A DNA stretch of 10,493 nucleotides from Thermodesulfovibrionales bacterium (GCA_022013235.1 JAKLQR010000169.1:1-10493), one strand, 5' to 3'; shown: positions 1 through 8,118, counted from the first letter of the stretch. Notes: a model not told the origin generated them from the letters alone. Numbers and translations: made by a program.

Positions 1-1
1 A

Positions 2-187
2 GGGATTGACGACTTCTCCCGGTGGATCGAAGATTCCTTCGGCAAAAAAGAACTCGCTGAAAGGATAAGGAATATCGACCCATTCATGCATACGATAGAA
101 GAGATCCGGGAACACATCAAAGAGGCGGTGGAACAGGAAGTGAGAAACGACATGGAGGTTGTAGACCGATGTTTCATGAGTATTTAG
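2..187 (+). CDS. 3' end of an upstream gene, possibly DUF5752 family (partial)
   Basis: An open frame enters from the left edge and gives 61 residues before a TAG at 185-187. The peptide is charged and helical: a segment with DDFSRW, then GKKELAERIRNID, then a Glu/Lys-rich helix around HTIEEIREHIKEAVEQE. From memory this pattern resembles the C-terminus of DUF5752 proteins, which end in an aromatic-containing segment, a GE-ELGERLASID-like stretch and a final Glu-rich helix, and which I recall lying beside treT-like genes. That identification is inference; function is unknown. The gene overlaps the treT start by 19 bases and carries the treT ribosome binding site inside its coding sequence, so the two are probably cotranscribed and translationally coupled. 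The start lies outside the window. Confidence 0.6.
   Translation, partial: GIDDFSRWIEDSFGKKELAERIRNIDPFMHTIEEIREHIKEAVEQEVRNDMEVVDRCFMSI
154..158 (+). promoter_or_regulatory. Ribosome binding site of treT
   Basis: GGAGG lies 10 bases ahead of the ATG at 169 and inside the end of the upstream gene. It supports the 169 start and coupling to the upstream frame. Confidence 0.7.
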
Positions 188-1380
188 GGATTGTGCCGAA
201 AGGCGACCTCATTCTGTTACAGATGCTCGGGGAAAAGCTGAATAAACGGTCTTTTCTCCACGTAAACTCTACCCGCGAGGGTGGAGGCGTCGCAGAGATC
301 CTCCAGAGGATGATCCCCATCCTATCGGGACTCGGGATCGCCGCGCGATGGGAGGTTATCGAAGGGGATGCCCGATTTTTTGACATTACGAAAAAAGTGC
401 ATAACGCTCTCCAGGGGTTCCCGGAAACCATTACCCCTGAGATGTGGGACTACCATTACGAAATCAATAGAACCAATGCAAAGAAACTCAGCCTTGAAGC
501 CGACGCGGTATTGATCCATGACCCGCAGCCTGCTCCGCTCATTGAATTCAGAAAGAGCGGGGTATGGATATGGCGGTGTCACATCGATATATCAAGCCCC
601 CAGCAGACGGTCAGTGAACATCTGTGCACCTACTGTAAAAAGTACAATGCTGCGGTGTTTTCTGTCCCGCGGTTTGCACAGGCAATGGGGATCGATGAGT
701 TCATCGTTCACCCTTCCATCGATCCTCTCAGTTTCAAAAACCGTGAACTCAAGACAGAAGAGGTACAGGAGACCCTGAATAAATTCCAGATTCCGTCAGA
801 CAGGCCGATGATTCTTCAGGTATCAAGGTTTGACAGGTTCAAGGACCCGATCGGCGTCATCAAGGCTTACCGTACAGTGAAAAAATACAATGACTGCATC
901 CTTGTCCTTGCCGGAAGCCCCGCCACGGATGATCCCGAAAGCGAGACCATATTGAATGAAGTGAGAGAATATGCAGGGAAGGACCCCGATATCTTTATCC
1001 TTCTTCTGCCGCCTTTCAGCGACAAAGACATAAACGCATTACAGAGGTCGGCCACGGTAGTGCTGCAGAAATCGTTGAAGGAAGGGTTCGGCCTTACGGT
1101 ATCCGAAGCGATGTGGAAAGGGAAACCGGTCATCGGAGGCGCTGTAGGAGGCATCCCGCTTCAGATAATCCATGGCATGACCGGGTTCCTTGTGCATTCC
1201 GTGGAAGGCGCTGCATTCAGAATACGCCAGTTTCTCAATGATCCCGATATGTCGGAGAGAATGGGGAAGACTGCAAAGGAATATGTGAGAAAGAACTTTC
1301 TCATCACGAGACAGATCAGGGACTATCTCCTCATCTGGTATGCACTTGAAAACAGGGGGGAAAGCGTCTTCGAATTGTAG
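169..1380 (+). CDS. treT: Trehalose synthase, TreT type (GT4 glycosyltransferase)
   Basis: Predicted cytosolic retaining glycosyltransferase of family GT4, 403 residues, close to the roughly 410 usual for TreT. TreT joins NDP-glucose and glucose to give trehalose and is reversible in Thermococcus. The N-terminal acceptor half has LHVNSTREGGGVAEIL (30-45), the glycine-rich TreT signature, then WEVIEGDARFF (61-71), VHNALQG (77-83), HDPQP (117-121) and WRCHID (135-140). The nucleotide-sugar half has QVSRFDRFKDP (217-227, with the conserved Arg and Lys) and the E-x7-E motif in EGFGLTVSEAMWKGKP (305-320, Glu305 and Glu313), followed by GGIP. The start at 169 has a good ribosome site and leaves the short N-terminal lead typical of TreT. 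The CLC gene follows after 10 bases, and a complete sugar importer lies downstream. The alternative is a different GT4 sucrose/trehalose-type synthase; the NST-GGGVAEIL and HDPQP motifs favour TreT. Confidence 0.85.
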   Translation: MFHEYLGIVPKGDLILLQMLGEKLNKRSFLHVNSTREGGGVAEILQRMIPILSGLGIAARWEVIEGDARFFDITKKVHNALQGFPETITPEMWDYHYEINRTNAKKLSLEADAVLIHDPQPAPLIEFRKSGVWIWRCHIDISSPQQTVSEHLCTYCKKYNAAVFSVPRFAQAMGIDEFIVHPSIDPLSFKNRELKTEEVQETLNKFQIPSDRPMILQVSRFDRFKDPIGVIKAYRTVKKYNDCILVLAGSPATDDPESETILNEVREYAGKDPDIFILLLPPFSDKDINALQRSATVVLQKSLKEGFGLTVSEAMWKGKPVIGGAVGGIPLQIIHGMTGFLVHSVEGAAFRIRQFLNDPDMSERMGKTAKEYVRKNFLITRQIRDYLLIWYALENRGESVFEL

Positions 1381-1390
1381 CGCAGCATAA

Positions 1391-3175
1391 ATGATGAAAC
1401 CTGACTGGAAGACACGGATACAAGAAAAATCAAGACAGGGTATCAGTTACTTACAGCGCTCTGAAACGTCCTTTCTCCTGTTCTTTTCCGTCACGGTCGG
1501 AATATGTACGGGTTTTGGCGCGATACTCTTCCGATGGCTCCTCAATGCTTTCCGGATACTCTTTTTCGAGAGGGGGGGAGAGCTTCTCCATTTCATGGGT
1601 CCCTATTATGTGATCATCATTCCCGCAGCAGGCGGTCTGATTGTCGGTCCGCTCGTGTATTTTTTCGCGAGGGAAGCCAAAGGACATGGGGTGCCGGAAG
1701 TAATGCTCGCAGTGGCTTCTGCAGGCGGGAGGATCAGGCCGCGGGTGGCCCTGGTAAAAATATTGGCTTCATCCATCTGTATCGGGTCGGGAGGCTCGGT
1801 AGGGAGAGAAGGACCCATTGTACAGATAGGGTCTACACTGGGCTCAAGTATGGGGCAGTTCTTCAGACTTTCCGAGGAAAAGATAAAAATCCTGGTGGCC
1901 TGCGGGGCGGCCGGTGGCATTGCAGCTACTTTCAACGCCCCCCTTGCCGGGATATTTTTTGCCCTGGAAGTCATCCTTGGCGAGTACGGCCTTAAATTTT
2001 TCTCGTCAGTCGTCCTCTCTTCGGTTACCGCTACTGTCATCTCCAGAACGTTTCTGGGCGATTATCCGGCCTTCATGGTCCCTCAGTATACACTCCTGAG
2101 CGCCTGGGAAATACCGCTCTATTTCGTCTTCGGGTTTATCGCCGCGTTTGTGGCGCTTTTCTATATAAAGGCCATTTATAAAAGCGAGGACATGTTCGAT
2201 GCCTGGAATATCCCTGAATATATAAAACCTGCAATCGGAGGCATCGGTATAGGCCTGATAGGCCTCTATTTCCCGCAGATATTCGGTGTCGGGTACGGAA
2301 CTATCGAACAGGCTTTATACGGAAAGATCACAATTCTCCTGGTCACTGCACTTATTTTCATCAAGATTCTCGCGACCTCGGTAACGCTTGGATCAGGCGG
2401 ATCGGGCGGTGTCTTCGCACCGGCATTATTCATCGGGGCCATGCTGGGAGAGTCTTACGCAAAGCTCACCCAGCTCATTGTGCCCTCCATAGCCATTCCC
2501 AGCGGAGCAGGCGCGCTCGTCGGGATGGGCGCAGTATTTTCCGGCGCTTCCCATGCTCCCATTTCAGCCATCCTGATCCTGTTTGAGATGACGGGGAACT
2601 ATCTTATCATCCTGCCGCTCATGATCACCTGTATTACCTCCACAGTAGTTGTCAGAAGATTTTCGAAAGAATCGGTCTACACCCTGAAGCTGGCAAGGAG
2701 AGGCATTAATCTGGAAGAATTGAGAAGCGCTGACTTTATGAGTTCCATACCGGTGTCTGAAGCTATGGTCAGGGACGTAGTCACCTTTGATGAAGCCATC
2801 CCCGTAAAAGATGCGGAAACGAATATCAGGTCGGACCCGTCCTTCCGCCACAGGGGTTTTCCTGTTCTCAGCCGGGAAGGCTATCTCGTCGGGATGGTCA
2901 CCCATAAGGATATCGCGGAAGCGCTCATCGGAGGGAATCAGTATTCACCCATTTATGAGGTTATGACCAAAGACATTGCCGTATGCTTTCCTGACGATAC
3001 GCTGAAAACCGCGCTCCAGAAATTGGGGGAAAAGGATGTGGGACGCATCCCTGTCGTCGAAAGAAAGAACCAGCTCAAGTTAATAGGGTTGATCACCCGT
3101 GAAAATATTATTGCAGCATATCATCAAGCGCTCAAAAAAGAACACGGAGATACCGGCCGGTCAGGCAGCACATGA
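1391..3175 (+). CDS. CLC-family anion channel/transporter with CBS pair
   Basis: Inner-membrane CLC protein of 594 residues: a two-fold membrane domain (about 25-435) followed by two CBS domains (about 450-510 and 520-580), which in other proteins bind adenine nucleotides and regulate transport. The anion-path motifs are GHGVP (98-102; GSGIP in E. coli ClcA), GSGGSVGREGP (132-142, gating glutamate Glu140), GSGGSGGVFAP (335-344) and SVYTLKLARRG, whose Tyr430 aligns with the central Tyr445 of ClcA. Helix H reads NAPLAGIFFALEVIL (182-196): Glu193 matches ClcA Glu202, but Val194 stands at the internal proton glutamate, Glu203. His99 replaces the selectivity serine, Ser107. Both changes make the transported ion and the channel-versus-antiporter mode uncertain. 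Two adjacent ATGs (1391, 1394) are possible starts; I see no clear ribosome site, so translation may depend on coupling to treT 10 bases upstream. Confidence 0.93.
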   Translation: MMKPDWKTRIQEKSRQGISYLQRSETSFLLFFSVTVGICTGFGAILFRWLLNAFRILFFERGGELLHFMGPYYVIIIPAAGGLIVGPLVYFFAREAKGHGVPEVMLAVASAGGRIRPRVALVKILASSICIGSGGSVGREGPIVQIGSTLGSSMGQFFRLSEEKIKILVACGAAGGIAATFNAPLAGIFFALEVILGEYGLKFFSSVVLSSVTATVISRTFLGDYPAFMVPQYTLLSAWEIPLYFVFGFIAAFVALFYIKAIYKSEDMFDAWNIPEYIKPAIGGIGIGLIGLYFPQIFGVGYGTIEQALYGKITILLVTALIFIKILATSVTLGSGGSGGVFAPALFIGAMLGESYAKLTQLIVPSIAIPSGAGALVGMGAVFSGASHAPISAILILFEMTGNYLIILPLMITCITSTVVVRRFSKESVYTLKLARRGINLEELRSADFMSSIPVSEAMVRDVVTFDEAIPVKDAETNIRSDPSFRHRGFPVLSREGYLVGMVTHKDIAEALIGGNQYSPIYEVMTKDIAVCFPDDTLKTALQKLGEKDVGRIPVVERKNQLKLIGLITRENIIAAYHQALKKEHGDTGRSGST

Positions 3176-3297
3176 GAAAACCGTCGACAACCCGTCGAAC
3201 AAATGTCGCATGTGGGGGAAACAGCTTGTTCTCATACTATCTCCGGACGCCATGACGAACCGGGCAACAGAATAATTACGCAGAGGAGTGAACCAGT
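3176..3297. other. Intergenic gap between the CLC and asnB-like genes
   Basis: This 122-base gap is the longest non-coding stretch between the main genes and the likeliest place for an internal promoter of the downstream operon. It holds a short imperfect direct repeat of CCGTCGA (3181-3187 and 3192-3198) and an inverted GAACAA/TTGTTC pair (3197-3202 and 3226-3231) with a 23-base loop and no T-run, so no convincing terminator. I could not find a -35/-10 pair with acceptable spacing. A good ribosome site (GAGGAG, 3283-3288) sits 9 bases before the next ATG. Confidence 0.5.
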
Positions 3298-4947
3298 ATG
3301 TGTACGATATGCGGACATTTTACAACCAGCGGAAAGAGACCATCAAATGACATCTTTGACATGATGAAAAAGATGGAGCACAGGGGGCCTGATACGCATG
3401 GAATTTATCTGGATGGAACTATCACCCGTGGAGAGCATATAGATGATTTCCGGAATACCCTGCGGAATGAGAGCCATATTGCGCTTGGGCATTCGAGGCT
3501 GAGGATCGTGGGCAGAGAGAAAGTGACCCAGCCGTTTACGTCCTGCGACAACAAACTCATCCTGATTCATAACGGTGAAATTTATAATTATCAAAAGTTG
3601 AGGACCCTGCTTTTGTATAACCATCAAATAAGCACAACGAGCGACAGTGAGGTCATCGTCCATCTCCTGGAGGAGACCTACCAGGGAGACCTCCTCGATG
3701 CAGTGAAAAAAGTGATCGTACTGCTCGACGGCATGTATGCGCTTGCAGTAACAGACGGAAAATCCGTGGTAATCGCCAGAGACCCGATAGGGAAAAAACC
3801 CCTCTATTACCTGAAGAATGATGAGGTTATCTATTTCGCATCCGAAAAAAAGGCCTTATGGAATGGACATGATGTCCCGAAGAGGTTGAATCCGGGAGAG
3901 ATTCTCCATATGTCAGGACAGGGACCTGCAATCCATGAAGGATATACCATCGAAAAACCCCAGATCGACATCGTCGATTTCCGGGAGGCAGTTGACCTCT
4001 ATAAGGACGTGATCGTAAGGTCTGTAAAGAAGAGGCTCACGGGACTCACCGAGTCACGGATCGGGGTGATTTTTTCCGGGGGGATCGATTCCGTCCTGAT
4101 ATCGAGTCTGCTCCTGAGAGAAGGCAAAAATATTATCTGTTATTGCACAGGCACGGAAGATTCAGGTGATATACTTGCTGCACGGTCTGTCGCAAGGGAA
4201 ATGGGCCTGGAACTCAAGACCATGATTATCACGGAACCTTTTATCGAGAGCATCCTTCCTGAAGTAATTCAGAATGTCGAGGAAAGCGGATTATTACAGG
4301 TTGAAGTCGCTATTCCAATGTATATGGCTGCGAAAATGGCTGCTGAAGACAATATCAGGGTAATGTTTACCGGACAGGCGGCAGATGAACTCTTCGCCGG
4401 CTACCCATGGTACAACGATGTGCTCACGGAATTCGGATATCTCAGGCTCCATGAGAAACTCTGGGAGGATTTGAATTATCTCTATATCGATACCCTGGAA
4501 CGCGAGGACAAACTCACCATGGCTCATTCGATAGAACTGAGAGCGCCGTATCTCGACCGTGATGTAATCCATACTGCGATGAGAATTTCGCCGCGCCTGA
4601 AAATTGAAGGGACAGAGGATAACCTCCGGAAGAGAGTACACCGTCAGGCTGCAGTAGAATTAGGGGTTCCCCCATACCTCGCGTTTCGATCCAAGGACCC
4701 GGCTCAATCAGGATCAGGGATCCATGGCATCATAGAGAATATTGCGCAGAAATACGGCGGACAGTTCGATTCCGGTCTCGCGTCCATAAATATTCTGAGG
4801 GACAAAGGAAGCCTGTACCGGTACGGTGAAGGGAGTTACGGGAGCGATGCAACACGCTCGTATCTCCAGATGATCGAAGAAGAAATAAAAAACAGATACA
4901 TACCTGAATTCCTGAAGACAAACGGAGGAGGAGGAAGCAGGGAATGA
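3298..4947 (+). CDS. asnB: Asparagine synthase (glutamine-hydrolysing)-like amidotransferase
   Basis: A 549-residue two-domain protein, near the 554 of E. coli AsnB. The N-terminal Ntn glutaminase domain begins with Met-Cys (MCTICGH), so Cys2 becomes the nucleophile after Met removal. HRGPD (28-32), GHSRLRIVG (64-72), NGEIYNY (92-98) and the DSE of the glutamine site (116-118) follow. The C-terminal ATP-pyrophosphatase domain (about 230-540) has the PP-loop SGGIDS (260-265), FTGQAADELFAGY (357-369), MAHSIELRAPYLD (408-420) and KDPAQSGSG (466-474), which looks like archaeal-type AsnB. The family transfers ammonia from glutamine to an adenylated carboxylate, normally aspartate. Gln360 stands where E. 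coli AsnB has Glu348, implicated in aspartyl-AMP formation; related proteins with Gln exist, so this does not prove loss of activity, but the acceptor may not be aspartate. The stop overlaps the nitrilase-family start by 4 bases. The symbol denotes family only. Confidence 0.85.
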   Translation: MCTICGHFTTSGKRPSNDIFDMMKKMEHRGPDTHGIYLDGTITRGEHIDDFRNTLRNESHIALGHSRLRIVGREKVTQPFTSCDNKLILIHNGEIYNYQKLRTLLLYNHQISTTSDSEVIVHLLEETYQGDLLDAVKKVIVLLDGMYALAVTDGKSVVIARDPIGKKPLYYLKNDEVIYFASEKKALWNGHDVPKRLNPGEILHMSGQGPAIHEGYTIEKPQIDIVDFREAVDLYKDVIVRSVKKRLTGLTESRIGVIFSGGIDSVLISSLLLREGKNIICYCTGTEDSGDILAARSVAREMGLELKTMIITEPFIESILPEVIQNVEESGLLQVEVAIPMYMAAKMAAEDNIRVMFTGQAADELFAGYPWYNDVLTEFGYLRLHEKLWEDLNYLYIDTLEREDKLTMAHSIELRAPYLDRDVIHTAMRISPRLKIEGTEDNLRKRVHRQAAVELGVPPYLAFRSKDPAQSGSGIHGIIENIAQKYGGQFDSGLASINILRDKGSLYRYGEGSYGSDATRSYLQMIEEEIKNRYIPEFLKTNGGGGSRE

Positions 4948-5849
4948 CTGCGCAGATTACCCTTGCACAAATCAATTTTTTGAAAGGGGACCCCCTCCGC
5001 CACATCGAACGGATCAGGGACACCATCACCCGTTACAAATCCTCCGACCTTATCGTGTTTCCCGAACTCATCCTCCACGGTCATCCCTCCCTCGAAGCTC
5101 CCGAGGGCATGCTCTACAGAAGGATGAAAAAATTCTATGCGGCCATCCATGATGAATCAGCAGATCTTTACCGATATGTAAAAGAGGCAGGCGCCCGGGT
5201 TATTCTCGGGGAGTTGAAAGGAAAGCCGGGCAGTTTCTCCAATGTTGCGACCTACATTGACAGAGACTCCATCCAGCATTATGTAAAAACCCATGTACAC
5301 TGGACTGAACATTTCACTCCGGGCAGAGAATTGAAACCTTTTCAAACGCCTCTCGGACCCGTCGGCATCACGATCTGCTTTGACGCGGCGTTTTCTGAAG
5401 CATGGAGAGTGCTTGCACTCAAGGGAGCAAAGATTATCGTAAATATCTCAGCAGTGCCCAAGACGTTTTCTGCAGAGTACATGTGGAGGAGATGCGCCGG
5501 TGCTGCCATCTGCAATCAGGTGTTTGTCGTCTACACAAACAGGCCTGGCGGGTATTTCGGCGGCTGCAGCGCGATCTTCGGTCCGAAGGGCGACGTAATT
5601 GCAAGCGCAAAAGAGGACGAAACCGTTCTCCAGGCCCGCATAGATTTTGATGAAGTGGACAGGTGGAGAGAAGAGGAACAACTATATCAGAACAGGCGCC
5701 CTCTCCTGTACCGGGATATCAGCAGGTCACATCCCGCAGGTGTAGATCATGCACAGACCCCAATAACTCCCCCCGTGACGGATATCGCAGGAGACCGTCT
5801 GAAACCAACTGTTCTGCATGAGAACCGCGGAATAAAAAAGGAGGCATAG
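4944..5849 (+). CDS. Carbon-nitrogen hydrolase (nitrilase superfamily amidohydrolase)
   Basis: Predicted soluble amidase or related C-N hydrolase, 301 residues. The catalytic triad is visible in order: Glu41 in VFPELILHGH, Lys115 in YVKTHVHW, and Cys145 in GITICFDAAF. Glu122 in the TEHFTPGRE segment matches the second conserved glutamate. The core ends near residue 240; about 45 further residues include a Pro-rich, low-conservation tail (after about 262) that the usual 260-280-residue members lack. The family covers omega-amidases, carbamoylases, nitrilases and the glutaminase domain of NAD synthetase; the sequence does not settle which. The ATG at 4944 overlaps the asnB-like stop as ATGA, the arrangement of proteins made in concert, so the substrate may be the amidated product, an asparagine or glutamine derivative, or a source of ammonia. 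The 3' end carries the ribosome site of the next gene. Confidence 0.88.
   Translation: MTAQITLAQINFLKGDPLRHIERIRDTITRYKSSDLIVFPELILHGHPSLEAPEGMLYRRMKKFYAAIHDESADLYRYVKEAGARVILGELKGKPGSFSNVATYIDRDSIQHYVKTHVHWTEHFTPGRELKPFQTPLGPVGITICFDAAFSEAWRVLALKGAKIIVNISAVPKTFSAEYMWRRCAGAAICNQVFVVYTNRPGGYFGGCSAIFGPKGDVIASAKEDETVLQARIDFDEVDRWREEEQLYQNRRPLLYRDISRSHPAGVDHAQTPITPPVTDIAGDRLKPTVLHENRGIKKEA
5838..5844 (+). promoter_or_regulatory. Ribosome binding site setting the GTG start at 5851
   Basis: AAGGAGG, an almost full Shine-Dalgarno match, ends 6 bases before GTG 5851 and lies within the last codons of the preceding gene. It decides the non-ATG start of the receptor gene. Confidence 0.85.
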
Positions 5850-5850
5850 A

Positions 5851-7185
5851 GTGCAAAAAAGGTATTTTTTCCCGAAAAGTCAGCGGTTCCCCTATGGAGC
5901 ACTGGCACGCTCCCTTGTTCTCCTGGGTCTCATTCTGAGCCTGCTCTTCCCGGCCGGATGCACCAGGGAGAAGAAAAGCGATACAACGACCGTCCGTTTT
6001 GTGACCTGGAAGCCGAACCAGCCGGCGGTATGGGATGAAATAGTAGAACTCTTCGAAAAAGAACATCCTGATATCACCATCGAGAGAGAAGTCGGTCCTC
6101 ATTCATCGACCGCATTCCATGATCTTCTCACCCAGAAACTGAAGAACAAAAGCCCTGATGTAGATGTGTTCTTCATGGATGTGATATGGCCGCCCGAATT
6201 TGCCGCAGCAGGATGGGCCATGCCCCTGAACGAACTGTTCTCGGCTGAGGAGCAGGAGCAATTCCTGCACGGCCCGGTCATTGCAAATATCTATAAGGAC
6301 AAAATCTACGGGGTTCCTCTTTTCATCGACAGCGGGATGCTCTTCTACCGGAAAGACCTGCTCGACCGCTACGGATTCAACCCCCCAAAAACCTGGGACG
6401 AGATGGTGAAACAAGCCGGAACAATCGTTGCCGGAGAATCGAAAAAGGGAGCGGACATATACGGTTTTTCAGGACAGTTCAAACAGTACGAAGGACTGGT
6501 ATGCAACATGCTCGAATATATCCTGAGCAATAACGGCCATATCCTGAATCCGGATACGGGCAACCCTGAAATCGCCGGGGATCCGGCCGTCCGGGCAATG
6601 CAATTCGTACGGGACAACATTGTGGGAGGAATCGCGACCGGGGGGGTGCTCACTTATGAGGAACCTGAGTCGATAGCCCCGTTCATTGAGGGCAAGGTTG
6701 TGTTTCACAGAAACTGGCCGTATGCCTGGGAAGTCTCCAACAATCCGGAAAGGTCAAAGATTGCAGGGAAAGTGGCCATCACACAATTGCCGCATTTCTC
6801 CGGGGGAAAAAGCTATGCGACACTCGGAGGCTGGCAGTTAGGAATCAGCAATTATTCCCGGAACAAGGATGCGGCCTGGAAATTCGTTCAGTTCTTAACC
6901 AGTGAGAGGATACAGAAACTCCTTGCATTAAACGCGGGCCTCGCTCCCACAAGAAAAGCCCTGTACGGGGACGCGGAAATTCTCGGCCGATACCCCCAGT
7001 TTTCCGAAATGAAGGACGTATTCCTTACCGCATATCCGCGGCCACGAAGCCCTCTGTACCCCGCGATATCAAATACCCTGCAGCGCTTTTTCAGTAAGAT
7101 CATAACCGATCCGCATTCTGATATCGCGCGGGAAGCAAAGGCCGCTTCGCGGGAGATTGAAAAAATTCTGGCGTTAACCCGATAG
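5851..7185 (+). CDS. Sugar ABC transporter substrate-binding lipoprotein (CUT1, family 1)
   Basis: Periplasmic receptor of 444 residues with a GTG start. The N-terminus is basic, then hydrophobic from about 21 to 33, and ends in LFPAGC with Cys37 as the likely lipidated residue; Pro at -3 makes the lipobox slightly unusual. The mature protein has the MalE-like extracellular family 1 pattern: VRFVTWKPNQ (48-57), FEKEHPDITI (68-77), DVDVFFMDVIWPPEFAAAGW (103-122), YGVPLFIDSGMLFYRKDLL (153-171), RNWPYAWE (287-294) and GGWQLGIS (326-333). Family members bind maltose, trehalose, glycerol phosphate and other oligosaccharides; the DVIWPPEFA-AGW stretch recalls trehalose/maltose receptors, and the nearby treT makes trehalose the favoured guess, which is inference. 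Two permeases and an ATPase follow in order. The gap to the first permease contains no stop in the same frame. Confidence 0.9.
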   Translation: MQKRYFFPKSQRFPYGALARSLVLLGLILSLLFPAGCTREKKSDTTTVRFVTWKPNQPAVWDEIVELFEKEHPDITIEREVGPHSSTAFHDLLTQKLKNKSPDVDVFFMDVIWPPEFAAAGWAMPLNELFSAEEQEQFLHGPVIANIYKDKIYGVPLFIDSGMLFYRKDLLDRYGFNPPKTWDEMVKQAGTIVAGESKKGADIYGFSGQFKQYEGLVCNMLEYILSNNGHILNPDTGNPEIAGDPAVRAMQFVRDNIVGGIATGGVLTYEEPESIAPFIEGKVVFHRNWPYAWEVSNNPERSKIAGKVAITQLPHFSGGKSYATLGGWQLGISNYSRNKDAAWKFVQFLTSERIQKLLALNAGLAPTRKALYGDAEILGRYPQFSEMKDVFLTAYPRPRSPLYPAISNTLQRFFSKIITDPHSDIAREAKAASREIEKILALTR

Positions 7186-7230
7186 GGGTCTGCCCTGGAT
7201 TACGGAAAAAGAAATAGAATATTTTCTTCG

Positions 7231-8118
7231 TTGCGGGCCAGAGAGAACATGTTCGCGCTCTCGCTGATAGCGCCCTGTTTCCTCTTCATCCTCACGTTCG
7301 CATTCTACCCCATCGCATATTCTTTCTTCCTGAGCCTGCATAGAATAATAATAAGCCTTCCCGGACTGGAACAGCCGTTCATCTGGTTCGGGAACTACAA
7401 AGAATTATTCCATGACAAAATTGCGCTGCAGTCCCTTGTCAACACCTTCCTTTTCGTCTTTACCACAACGTTCTTCGAACTCCTCTTCGGGCTTGCCATT
7501 GCGCTCGCGATCAATAAACATTTCAGGGGGAGAGGGATCGTGAGGGCGGCAGTCCTGATACCATGGGCGATCCCCACCGTCGTCGCGTCGCAGATGTGGC
7601 GGTTCATTTTTAACGACACCTACGGCCTCCTGAATTATGCATTCTTCGGTTCCGACACTGCGCTCTATCAGGCCTGGCTTGCCGACCCCCTGTTTGCCTT
7701 CCTCGCGATAGTCGCAGCAGATGTCTGGAAGACCTCTTCGTTCGCGGCCCTGATTATTCTTGCAGGGCTGCAGACAATACCCGACGAACTCTACGACGCG
7801 GCAAAGATTGACGGAGCCACTGCATGGCAAAGGTTTGTTAAGATCACCCTCCCGCTTGTAAAACCTGCCCTGCTTATCGCCCTCCTGTTCAGGACTATGG
7901 ACGCCTTCAGGGTTTTCGATCTTGTGTTCGTAATGACTCAGGGGGGGCCCGCCGATTCAACGAACGTCCTCCAGTTTTACGGGTACAAAAAGATCTTCGC
8001 CGAAGGGCTCATGGGATATGGCTCGACGATCTCGGTCCTGGTATTCTTCGTTACACTCCTCATCTCCCTCCTCTACCTGAAAATGATCGGGACACGGCTT
8101 TTCGGAGAGCGGTCATGA
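7231..8118 (+). CDS. Sugar ABC transporter permease, MalF type
   Basis: Inner-membrane subunit of the importer, 295 residues from a TTG at 7231. Hydrophobic spans lie near 8-38, 70-95, 103-128, 155-180, 210-235 and 265-285. The cytoplasmic EAA loop that docks on the ATPase is ELYDAAKIDGATAWQRF followed by KITLPLVKPAL (186-214), typical of CUT1 permeases, and the MTQGGP segment (235-240) is also characteristic. The start is uncertain: TTG 7231 has no clear ribosome site, ATG 7249 has only a weak AGAGAG before it, and the upstream in-frame codons 7204-7230 encode basic residues (KRNRIFSS) of the kind usual at MalF N-termini. CTG 7195, six bases after an AGGGG, is therefore a third candidate. 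The end overlaps the second permease by 4 bases. Confidence 0.9.
   Translation: MRARENMFALSLIAPCFLFILTFAFYPIAYSFFLSLHRIIISLPGLEQPFIWFGNYKELFHDKIALQSLVNTFLFVFTTTFFELLFGLAIALAINKHFRGRGIVRAAVLIPWAIPTVVASQMWRFIFNDTYGLLNYAFFGSDTALYQAWLADPLFAFLAIVAADVWKTSSFAALIILAGLQTIPDELYDAAKIDGATAWQRFVKITLPLVKPALLIALLFRTMDAFRVFDLVFVMTQGGPADSTNVLQFYGYKKIFAEGLMGYGSTISVLVFFVTLLISLLYLKMIGTRLFGERS

Noticed and set aside
1606..2040. Minus-strand open frame of 144 codons within the CLC gene
   Set aside because: It lies wholly antisense to highly conserved CLC motifs and its peptide is Pro/Ser/Thr-rich with no recognisable domain.
3176..3297. Terminator or riboswitch before the asnB-like gene
   Set aside because: Only a 6-base inverted repeat with a 23-base loop and no T-run is present, and the gap is too short and unstructured for a known riboswitch class by eye.
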